NCBI RefSeq assembly: GCF_963662255.1
Contig: NW_026912147.1
Location: forward strand, 275,871-339,870
Origin: Cinclus cinclus
Lineage: Eukaryota; Chordata; Aves; Passeriformes; Cinclidae
Reading direction: 5' to 3'
Length of the DNA stretch: 64,000 bases
Both the position numbers and the translations under genes were made by a program. Under the pieces are notes generated by a model. That model did not search any database, was not told the DNA's origin, and was given only the letters and a program-made list of their open reading frames with translations. Positions 51,701 to 60,460 of the stretch are shown one piece after another; within the stretch, counting starts at the first letter, position 1; every line of letters begins with the position of its first letter.

Positions 51701-54700
51701 TGTCGGCGGTCTGGCACGCCTGCTTGCCGAAAGCCAGGATCAGCGAGACAGCGTGCTAGGCTCTGTTTCACAGCACCTTGGAGAACACGCCCTTGAAGAA
51801 TGCCGTCTCTGTTCCGCAAAAGCTCTGCCACAGTGAAGGTGGAAGAAGCAGCCTGTGGCCACGGGCAGAGCTGGTCAACAGCTGCGCCTAACTTTCCCAA
51901 GCTGCGAGAGCATTCTCAGCCGAGTTCTGCTTTGACAGAGCTATTGCTGAACTTTTGCAGTCCCGGAGGCTGCTGAAACCAAGGCTGTGTTCTGCCTCTT
52001 CATTCTTGCCTTCCTGTGCTCCAGCGAGAAGTGAAGCTCTGGCACGGCATTCAGCTTTGCCGCCTCTCTGCACGGAAAGCACTAGACCGAACTAGTGTGC
52101 TTCGTGCATGCTCTCTCCTCGCTTTTATGGTCACTGCTCTGCTTTTTGCTTGGCAGCGTTCAAAGGGTCCACGGCATACCTCTTGCAGAGCGAGAGGTGG
52201 CCGGCGAGGAATACTTGCTGGCTTAAGTCGTTCCATGCTCAAGGCATTCATCGGAGCAAAACCATGGGGGAAAAGAGGGGGGAACATTGCAGGACAAATT
52301 TCTATGCTGGAACATGATTGTCTGCGAGACAGCTCTCCGCAGCTCTAGTATTTGGCCAGGCTGAAATCAGCGCCACGGGAAGCCAATCTGACAAGCGGAG
52401 TGCAACGAGCGCGGCGATATGGGGCCACTTGGCAGGTGGCCGAAGAAAGACGGCTGCCCCGCGAATGGGGTGCCAGAAGGCAAGTTTCAGCAGGGCGTTG
52501 CGGGCGAGCTTAATGTGTAGCCGCAGTTGTTCTAGGCGAGATTGTAGCCGAGAAGCTTTCCGTCTCCATTCACGAGACAAGAAAAGCAGAACGCAATGGT
52601 CTAGAGGGTTGAGAAGAAAAGTGCTCGTAGCGAGCTCGTTGCGGCAGAAGCGAAAGCCAGGAGCAGCGTGCTCGCTGCGAGAAGTAGACGGCGCTTCGCC
52701 TCCTTGGGAAGGAAATGGCGTCTGGGCACGAACGGCAGCCAGCGAAGCTTCAGAACAGCAGGCTGTTCTGCTCAGCGTACGAGCCTGAAGTGAGTGGCAA
52801 GGGCTAAGGGGACAGTCCCAAGGCATCTAGCTTTCCTGCTAGCAATGCCATTTCTACCCTGCTGTGGAAAACATTGTCCTCTGCCCTTCTGCTCCGAGAG
52901 GCAGAGAGCACCTCGGCAGACGCAGTGCAGAGGGAAAGGACACAGTATCCGAGGGAGCGTGACGCCACTTAGGCGGGCAAAGCAGAAAGGTGCCGCCCGG
53001 CACTGGCTTTGACTCCCTGAGCTTCCTTGCTAGGACAGCAGCTGCCGAAAGCTGGCAACTAGGCTGCCAGAGTGCAGAATGTCGGCGGTCTGGCACGCCT
53101 GCTTGCCGAAAGCCAGGATCAGCGAGACAGCGTGCTAGGCTCTGTTTCACAGCACCTTGGAGAACACGGCCTTGAAGAATGCCGTCTCTGTTCCGCAAAA
53201 GCTCTGCCACAGTGAAGGTGGAAGAAGCAGCCTGTGGCCACGGGCAGAGCTGGTCAACAGCTGCGCCTAACTTTCCCAAGCTGCGAGAGCATTCTCAGCC
53301 GAGTTCTGCTTTGACAGAGCTATTGCTGAACTTTTGCAGTCCCGGAGGCTGCTGAAACCAAGGCTGTGTTCTGCCTCTTCATTCTTGCCTTCCTGTGCTC
53401 CAGCGAGAAGTGAAGCTCTGGCACGGCATTCAGCTTTGCCGCCTCTCTGCACGGAAAGCACTAGACCGAACTAGTGTGCTTCGTGCATGCTCTCTCATCG
53501 CTTTTATGGTCACTGCTCTGCTTTTTGCTTGGCAGCGTTCCAAGGGTCCACGGCATACCTCTTGCAGAGCGAGAGGTGGCCGGCGAGGAATACTTGCTGG
53601 CTTAAGTCGTTCCATGCTCAAGGCATTCATCGGAGCAACACCATGGGGGAAAAGAGGGGGGAACATTGCAGGACAAATTTCTATGCTGGAACATGATTGT
53701 CTGCGAGACAGCTCTCCGCAGCTCTAGTATTTGGCCAGGCTGAAATCAGCGCCACGGGAAGCCAATCTGACAAGCGGAGTGCAACGAGCGCGGCGATATG
53801 GGGCCACTTGGCAGGTGGCCGAAGAAAGACGGCTGCCCCGCGAATGGGGTGCCAGAAGGCAAGTTTCAGCAGGGCGTTGCGGGCGAGCTTAATGTGTAGC
53901 CGCAGTTGTTCTAGGCGAGATTGTAGCCGAGAAGCTTTCCGTCTCCATTCACGAGACAAGAAAAGCAGAACGCAATGGTCTAGAGGGTTGAGAAGAAAAG
54001 TGCTCGTAGCGAGCTCGTTGCGGCAGAAGCGAAAGCCAGGAGCAGCGTGCTCGCTGCGAGAAGTAGACGGCGCTTCGCCTCCTTGGGAAGGAAATGGCGT
54101 CTGGGCACGAACGGCAGCCAGCGAAGCTTCAGAACAGCAGGCTGTTCTGCTCAGCGTACGAGCCTGAAGTGAGTGGCAAGGGCTAAGGGGACAGTCCCAA
54201 GGCATCTAGCTTTCCTGCTAGCAATGCCATTTCTACCCTGCTGTGGAAAACATTGTCCTCTGCCCTTCTGCTCCGAGAGGCAGAGAGCACCTCGGCAGAC
54301 GCAGTGCAGAGGGAAAGGACACAGTATCCGAGGGAGCGTGACGCCGCTTAGGCGGGCAAAGCAGAAAGGTGCCGCCCGGCACTGGCTTTGACTCCCTGAG
54401 CTTCCTTGCTAGGACAGCAGCTGCCGAAAGCTGGCAACTAGGCTGCCAGAGTGCAGAATGTCGGCGGTCTGGCACGCCTGCTTGCCGAAAGCCAGGATCA
54501 GCGAGACAGCGTGCTAGGCTCTGTTTCACAGCACCTTGGAGAACACGCCCTTGAAGAATGCCGTCTCTGTTCCGCAAAAGCTCTGCCACAGTGAAGGTGG
54601 AAGAAGCAGCCTGTGGCCACGGGCAGAGCTGGTCAACAGCTGCGCCTAACTTTCCCAAGCTGCGAGAGCATTCTCAGCCGAGTTCTGCTTTGACAGAGCT

Positions 54701-56539
54701 ATTGCTGAACTTTTGCAGTCCCGGAGGCTGCTGAAACCAAGGCTGTGTTCTGCCTCTTCATTCTTGCCTTCCTGTGCTCCAGCGAGAAGTGAAGCTCTGG
54801 CACGGCATTCAGCTTTGCCGCCTCTCTGCACGGAAAGCACTAGACCGAACTAGTGTGCTTCGTGCATGCTCTCTCCTCGCTTTTATGGTCACTGCTCTGC
54901 TTTTTGCTTGGCAGCGTTCAAAGGGTCCACGGCATACCTCTTGCAGAGCGAGAGGTGGCCGGCGAGGAATACTTGCTGGCTTAAGTCGTTCCATGCTCAA
55001 GGCATTCATCGGAGCAAAACCATGGGGGAAAAGAGGGGGGAACATTGCAGGACAAATTTCTATGCTGGAACATGATTGTCTGCGAGACAGCTCTCCGCAG
55101 CTCTAGTATTTGGCCAGGCTGAAATCAGCGCCACGGGAAGCCAATCTGACAAGCGGAGTGCAACGAGCGCGGCGATATGGGGCCACTTGGCAGGTGGCCG
55201 AAGAAAGACGGCTGCCCCGCGAATGGGGTGCCAGAAGGCAAGTTTCAGCAGGGCGTTGCGGGCGAGCTTAATGTGTAGCCGCAGTTGTTCTAGGCGAGAT
55301 TGTAGCCGAGAAGCTTTCCGTCTCCATTCACGAGACAAGAAAAGCAGAACGCAATGGTCTAGAGGGTTGAGAAGAAAAGTGCTCGTAGTGAGCTCGTTGC
55401 GGCAGAAGCGAAAGCCAGGAGCAGCGTGCTCGCTGCGAGAAGTAGACGGCGCTTCGCCTCCTTGGGAAGGAAACCGCGTCTGGGCACGAACGGCAGCCAG
55501 CGAAGCTTCAGAACAGCAGGCTGTTCTGCTCAGCGTACGAGCCTGAAGTGAGTGGCAAGGGCTAAGGGGACAGTCCCAAGGCATCTAGCTTTCCTGCTAG
55601 CAATGCCATTTCTACCCTGCTGTGGAAAACATTGTCCTCTGCCCTTCTGCTCCGAGAGGCAGAGAGCACCTCGGCAGACGCAGTGCAGAGGGAAAGGACA
55701 CAGTATCCGAGGGAGCGTGACGCCACTTAGGCGGGCAAAGCAGAAAGGTGCCGCCCGGCACTGGCTTTGACTCCCTGAGCTTCCTTGCTAGGACAGCAGC
55801 TGCCGAAAGCTGGCAACTAGGCTGCCAGAGTGCAGAATGTCGGCGGTCTGGCACGCCTGCTTGCCGAAAGCCAGGATCAGCGAGACAGCGTGCTAGGCTC
55901 TGTTTCACAGCACCTTGGAGAACACGCCCTTGAAGAATGCCGTCTCTGTTCCGCAAAAGCTCTGCCACAGTGAAGGTGGAAGAAGCAGCCTGTGGCCACG
56001 GGCAGAGCTGGTCAACAGCTGCGCCTAACTTTCCCAAGCTGCGAGAGCATTCTCAGCCGAGTTCTGCTTTGACAGAGCTATTGCTGAACTTTTGCAGTCC
56101 CGGAGGCTGCTGAAACCAAGGCTGTGTTCTGCCTCTTCATTCTTGCCTTCCTGTGCTCCAGCGAGAAGTGAAGCTCTGGCACGGCATTCAGCTTTGCCGC
56201 CTCTCTGCACGGAAAGCACTAGACCGAACTAGTGTGCTTCGTGCATGCTCTCTCATCGCTTTTATGGTCACTGCTCTGCTTTTTGCTTGGCAGCGTTCCA
56301 AGGGTCCACGGCATACCTCTTGCAGAGCGAGAGGTGGCCGGCGAGGAATACTTGCTGGCTTAAGTCGTTCCATGCTCAAGGCATTCATCGGAGCAACACC
56401 ATGGGGGAAAAGAGGGGGGAACATTGCAGGACAAATTTCTATGCTGGAACATGATTGTCTGCGAGACAGCTCTCCGCAGCGCTAGTATTTGGCCAGGCTG
56501 AAATCAGCGCCACGGGAAGCCAATCTGACAAGCGGAGTG
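42750..56539. repeat. Higher-order repeat unit B: ten monomers, 13,790 bp
   Basis: This is the tandem duplicate of copies 22-31. Markers at 43,238, 43,259, 43,292, 44,793, 46,572, 46,702, 47,551, 55,389 and 55,474-55,475 sit exactly 13,790 bp after their partners. The repeated segment ends before about 56,633, where the sequence reads cgttcc while the A-side equivalent (42,843) reads cgttgc. The near identity means a very recent duplication, ongoing conversion, or an assembly duplication; sequence alone cannot separate these. Confidence 0.92.
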
Positions 56540-57226
56540 CAACGAGCGCGGCGATATGGGGCCACTTGGCAGGTGGCCGAAGAAAGACGGCTGCCCCGCG
56601 AATGGGGTGCCAGAAGGCAAGTTTCAGCAGGGCGTTCCGGGCGAGCTTAATGTGTAGCCGCAGTTGTTCTAGGCGAGATTGTAGCCGAGAAGCTTTCCGT
56701 CTCCATTCACGAGACAAGAAAAGCAGAACGCAATGGTCTAGAGGGTTGAGAAGAAAAGTGCTCGTAGCGAGCTCGTTGCGGCAGAAGCGAAAGCCAGGAG
56801 CAGCGTGCTCGCTGCGAGAAGTAGACGGCGCTTCGCCTCCTTGGGAAGGAAATGGCGTCTGGGCACGAACGGCAGCCAGCGAAGCTTCAGAACAGCAGGC
56901 TGTTCTGCTCAGCGTACGAGCCTGAAGTGAGTGGCAAGGGCTAAGGGGACAGTTCCAAGGCATCTAGCTTTCCTGCTAGCAATGCCATTTCTACCCTGCT
57001 GTGGAAAACATTGTCCTTTGCCCTTCTGCTCCGAGAGGCACAGAGCACCTCGGCAGACGCAGTGCAGAGGGAAAGGACACAGTATCCGAGGGAGCGTGGC
57101 GCCGCTTAGGCGGGCAAAGCAGAAAGGTGCCGCCCGGCACTGGCTTTGACTCCCTGAGCTTCCTTGCTAGGACAGCAGCTGCCGAAAGCTGGCAACTAGG
57201 CTGCCAGAGTGCAGAATGTAGGCGGT
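56540..57226. repeat. Partial 42nd satellite copy at the array edge
   Basis: Phases 1 to about 687 are retained at high identity. Mismatches accumulate toward the right end: cgttcc near 56,633, ggggacagttcc near 56,949 (a mixture of the two common versions of this site), gaggcacag near 57,040, and gtggcgccgctt near 57,098-57,108. It ends in gaatgtaggcggt. This gradient marks the limit of homogenisation. Confidence 0.9.
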
Positions 57227-57805
57227 GCTGCACGTCTGCTCGGAGAAAGCCTATAAGGGAGAGGTAGCGTGCTTGTTTTTGTTTCAGACCTCTTCAACAG
57301 TGAATGGGTAAGGAGTCGCTTATCGCTGCGGGCACATCTTGTCAACAGCTGCACCTTACTTTGCCAAGCTGCAAAAGCATTCTCGCTTGAGTACTGCTTT
57401 GATAGAAATATTGCTGCAGTTTTGCAGTTCCGGAGGCTGCTGAAACCATCTGTGTTTTCTGCCGCTTCATTCTTGGCTTTCTGTGAAACATCGATAAGTG
57501 AAGCTCGGGCAGGGCATTTAGCTTTTCCGCGTTTCAGCACGGAGGGCACTATACAGGAATAACGCGAGTCGTTCATGCTTTCTCCTGCCTTTAAGCTCCA
57601 CTGCTGTGTTTTCTCATTGGCACTGTTCTCGTAGGCCACGTAACTGCCGACCAGCGAGAAGTGGCCGGTGAGGAGTACTTGCTGGATTACTCGTTTCCAT
57701 GGCCAAGGCAATCACCACAACAACAGCATGTGGGAAACGAGGAGGAAACATAGCAGGGCAAGTTTCTCCGCTGGAACATTTTTCTCTGGGAGACATCTCT
57801 GAGCC
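57227..57805. repeat. Diverged satellite monomer fragment, in register
   Basis: The alignment continues from phase about 688 to about 1320 without a phase jump, but with many substitutions and small gaps. Anchors are gtcaacagctg, ccggaggctgctgaaacc, gaagtggccggtgaggag and ctggaacat. Many CpG sites of the consensus read TpG or CpA here: gcgcc to gcacc, ctgcgag to ctgcaaa, gccgag to cttgag, ggccggcg to ggccggtg. That is what methylated, unhomogenised copies would accumulate. Confidence 0.85.
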
Positions 57806-58011
57806 TTACGTGGAAGCGCTTTGCCATTAGGTTTTGAAATGCAAAGAACTCCTCGGCAGATGCAGTGAATAAGGAAAAGACACAATAACCTGGTGGGTGT
57901 GATGCGACTTACGCGGGCCAAGCAGGAAGGTATTGCCCTTCACCGTCTTTGATTTCTTGTCCCTGCCTTTTACTTCCAGGTTCTAATAACTAAGTTCCGT
58001 GCTAGTTTGCT
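57806..58011. repeat. Second diverged satellite fragment after a jump of about 515 bp
   Basis: After phase about 1320 the next alignable sequence is phase about 458 onward. Anchors are ctcctcggcagatgcagtg, aaaagacacaataacc, cgacttacgcgggccaagcaggaagg and ctttgatttc. Phases 1321-1379 and 1-457 are missing, which implies an old deletion or a rearranged monomer. Similarity fades near 58,010. Confidence 0.7.
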
Positions 58012-58131
58012 GTGCTGTCACTCCATTCTGTCCAAGGAATGGAGAGAATTTCAGGAATTGGGCAACTATCTCATATAAAGCCCGCTCTAGGACAGCTTCT
58101 CTTGCTAAGCTCTGACAGAACATAACCGTCA
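58012..58131. other. Decayed stretch between satellite and telomere-like repeats
   Basis: Most of it is not alignable to the monomer. The right part (about 58,093-58,124, acagcttctcttgctaagct and following) vaguely resembles monomer phase 725-750 (acagcgtgctaggctctg). It may be the last trace of the satellite. No gene is seen. Confidence 0.35.
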
Positions 58132-58480
58132 CCCTAACCCCTAACCCGTACCCGAACCCTAACCCTAACCATAACCCCAACTCTATCCCTATCCCTATCC
58201 CTATCCCTATCCCTATCCCTATCCCTATCCCTATCCCTATCCCTATCCCTATCCCTATCCCTCTCCCTAAACTAAACCTAACCCATACCTGTACCCGAAC
58301 ACTAACCCCAACACCAACGCTAACCCTAACACTAAACCCAACACTAACCCTAAGAGTAATATTAACACTAATCCTAACCCTAACCCTAAACCTGATCCCT
58401 AAACCTAACCCCGCACCCTAACTCTAACGCTAAGCCTAAGCTTAATAATAACATTAACCTAAACTTAACCTGAAACCTAG
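58132..58480. repeat. Interstitial degenerate telomere-like repeats (CCCTAA type)
   Basis: About 349 bp of CCCTAA and near variants (CCCGAA, CCCGTA, CACTAA, CCATAA, CCTAAA), C-rich on the + strand. The complement of CCCTAA is the vertebrate-type telomere unit TTAGGG. Degeneracy is high at both ends and the block abuts decayed satellite on the left and single-copy-like DNA on the right. It is therefore an internal relic or insertion, not a functional terminus. The C-rich strand running left to right matches a chromosome whose end would be on the left. Confidence 0.92.
58187..58258. repeat. Homogeneous CCCTAT hexamer run, 12 perfect units
   Basis: Twelve uninterrupted CCCTAT units (ATAGGG on the other strand) lie inside the degenerate telomere-like block. 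They are preceded by CTAT and followed by CCCTCT then CCCTAA. The purity contrasts with the surrounding decay and implies secondary local expansion of one mutated telomere unit. Confidence 0.95.
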
Positions 58481-60289
58481 AGCTAGACATAGGTGGCACT
58501 TTCCCCCAGGAAGCCAAACTCAAGAGCCCACAATGCTGATGTCTTTTTGTCGGGTACGTTTGGCCCTCCGTTTGTACACAGGGCCTGGGCTCAGCACACA
58601 CCTGTGAGTCAGTTGAATAAATCCCGGTTTAAATTTCAAGGGTTCTCCTTCTGGCACTGCATGCTTGCCTATCTGGACTGGCATGTTCATCTCCCCTCAT
58701 GGACACATTCACGAACAACTGACCAGATTTGGCAGAGAACATCCAATAAAACTCACAGTCCGGGAGCAGAAAATCTCTTGGGGTTTAGTTCCATCTCTCA
58801 CCTGTTCCAAATGCAGGGAAGATGGGCTTTTGTCACACATCACAACAGCAGTGATGGATCAGGGCTTTTGTTAAATTTAATGAAAGGGTATTAAAAATAA
58901 ACTAAGTGTGATATGTCTTTTAAGGCCATTAAAGCTTTTTAAAACCCAAGGAGATCATCACAATGCCCGAGTTCAGTCTCCTATTCGTACTGGTTTTGAT
59001 AGCATGAAATACATAGGGTTCTTTTAAGAAATGGTAATTTGTAGCATCTAAACCTCTGGCTCCTCTTGATTTGCACTTACAGCCCCTTGCAGGAAGCTCT
59101 GCAGCCTTTTTTTCCATCCTACATTGGAGAGAGGATGCATATGAGTGACACACATATGCACAAACTGTCTTTCTGGCTCTTCAAAAAGTTAAAAACGCCT
59201 GTAAGAAAAATGATATAAAGCAATAATGTGTCTCAGACTGTTCAATAAAAAGGAAAACGGAGCTTTAATGTCCCTTTAATGAGAGGTGTTGAATAAAATC
59301 TTCTCCCTGAGTTTGCACACAGTAATAGCATTTTTTTTAACAAACAAAACTAAGATTTTTTTTTTGGACCAAATAAGTTAGGTCTGTATGAGAACAGCTC
59401 AGGAGGCTTTCAGGGCTCACAGCGATGATGGCAGAGCACAGAACATTAAAAATGAAGTGTTAGTTCCCTGACTTAATGCCCGGATGGAGCCAAACCATTT
59501 TGCAGAGAGACAAAAGAGCTTCTTCTCCTTGTTTCCGAGCTCCCAAGTCAGCCTGTAGTTCATCTCCTGCACCAGTGCAGACCAATCTGACGTGGGTAAG
59601 TAACAGATCCGGCTCCCGAGCTCCAAGCCACACGGCCCCGACGCGAACGCAAGTCAGGAATACAAAAACAGCTGTGCAAGAAAGATGAGAGAAAAATCAG
59701 AAGAGATATTCTCCTATTTCTACACAGCAATACCGAGCCAAGCTGTCTACATCCAGGACCAGGTTTTCAAACAGTTCCCTAACTCTTTACCTAGATGGAA
59801 AAGGTCAAGTGGCTTGGCCCATGCCAAGCCAATGATCCTATTCATGAGAAGGAACAAACCAGCTCCCTGTCAAATCAAACCATTTGAAATCTGACCTGTC
59901 AGGTGCTCTCATTGACCAGCAATAGGGATCAGCATCCAGGCCTACGTGGATTTGTTTCTTGCAGACCATTTTCCCTCTTGGAATTACATTTCTTTTATAG
60001 CTTTTGTTCCATTTTAGTCCTTGAGAAGCAAGTTCTGGGTGAATACCATGCAGAGGTCCAGAATGGTAGTGCTGCTTTATTTTTCCCATCAGTTCCTAGC
60101 TTGGTGTGCTGACAGACTATCCCGGAATTCAGAGGTCAAGCAGGGTTGGCTTTGCATTGCCTGTACCTCTGGTCCCACTTTTTGCAAACACAACTTGTGC
60201 CAAGGTCACTGAACTCATCACCTCAGCTTTTCCCTCCAAAAGATCCCCTCCTTATTTCCCTGTAGGTGAACTCAGATCCACTCTTCACC
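58481..60289. other. Non-coding flank, no gene recognised
   Basis: Single-copy-like sequence of mixed composition, poor in CpG, with T-rich and A-rich patches (for example 59,331-59,366). AATAAA-type motifs occur near 58,616, 58,744, 59,245 and 59,290, but no transcription unit can be tied to them. Open frames are short, overlap on both strands and match no family I know. Confidence 0.6.
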
Positions 60290-60460
60290 TCCACTGGTCA
60301 TCCAAGTGTCCATTCTGTTCCCCCAGTGACCCCAGCAAGGTCCCTTTGCCTTTCTCCTGCCCCTCTCCAGCCCCAGGCCGCTCCTCTGCTTGCTCTCTCC
60401 CACGGGCCTCATCCTACACGGTGCCTCTCCTCCCTTTCTCGCCGGCTGCTGCCAGGGAAG
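60290..60460. other. Pyrimidine-rich stretch
   Basis: The + strand is dominated by C and T over about 170 bp, with repeated TCCC, CTCC and CCCC runs. This bias yields a proline- and serine-rich open frame spanning 60,106-60,672, which I treat as a composition artefact. No gene is supported. Confidence 0.5.

Larger units (their letters stand above)
1..56539. repeat. Tandem macrosatellite array, 41 full copies of a 1,379-bp monomer
   Basis: The same 1,379-bp sequence recurs head to tail 41 times. The opening motif caacgagcgcggcgatatgg recurs at 1, 1380, 2759 and onward, and every landmark I tracked (for example the one at 993, 2372, 3751 and on to 56153) is spaced by exactly 1,379. Copies differ only by scattered single-base changes, several of which recur in many copies. 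The array enters the window already in progress, so its true length exceeds 57 kb. I do not recognise the monomer as a named satellite or as part of rDNA, histone or other gene arrays. No poly(A) signal AATAAA, tRNA-like B box or canonical CENP-B box was found by eye in the monomer. Uniform length and near identity imply recent or continuing homogenisation by unequal exchange or gene conversion. Function is unknown. Confidence 0.98.

Noticed and set aside
1..57226. rDNA spacer, histone or snRNA gene array
   Set aside because: No rRNA, histone or snRNA sequence is recognisable in the monomer, and no RNA polymerase III box pair was seen.
1..57226. CRISPR array or prokaryotic repeat system
   Set aside because: The unit is 1,379 bp without short repeat/spacer alternation, and the flank has eukaryotic telomere-like and microsatellite DNA.
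57983..58180. Glycine/leucine-rich reverse-strand open frame
   Set aside because: It is an artefact of translating telomere-like TTAGGG/TAGGGT repeats.
58132..58480. Functional telomere
   Set aside because: The repeats are short, degenerate and internal, flanked by satellite on one side and unique DNA on the other.
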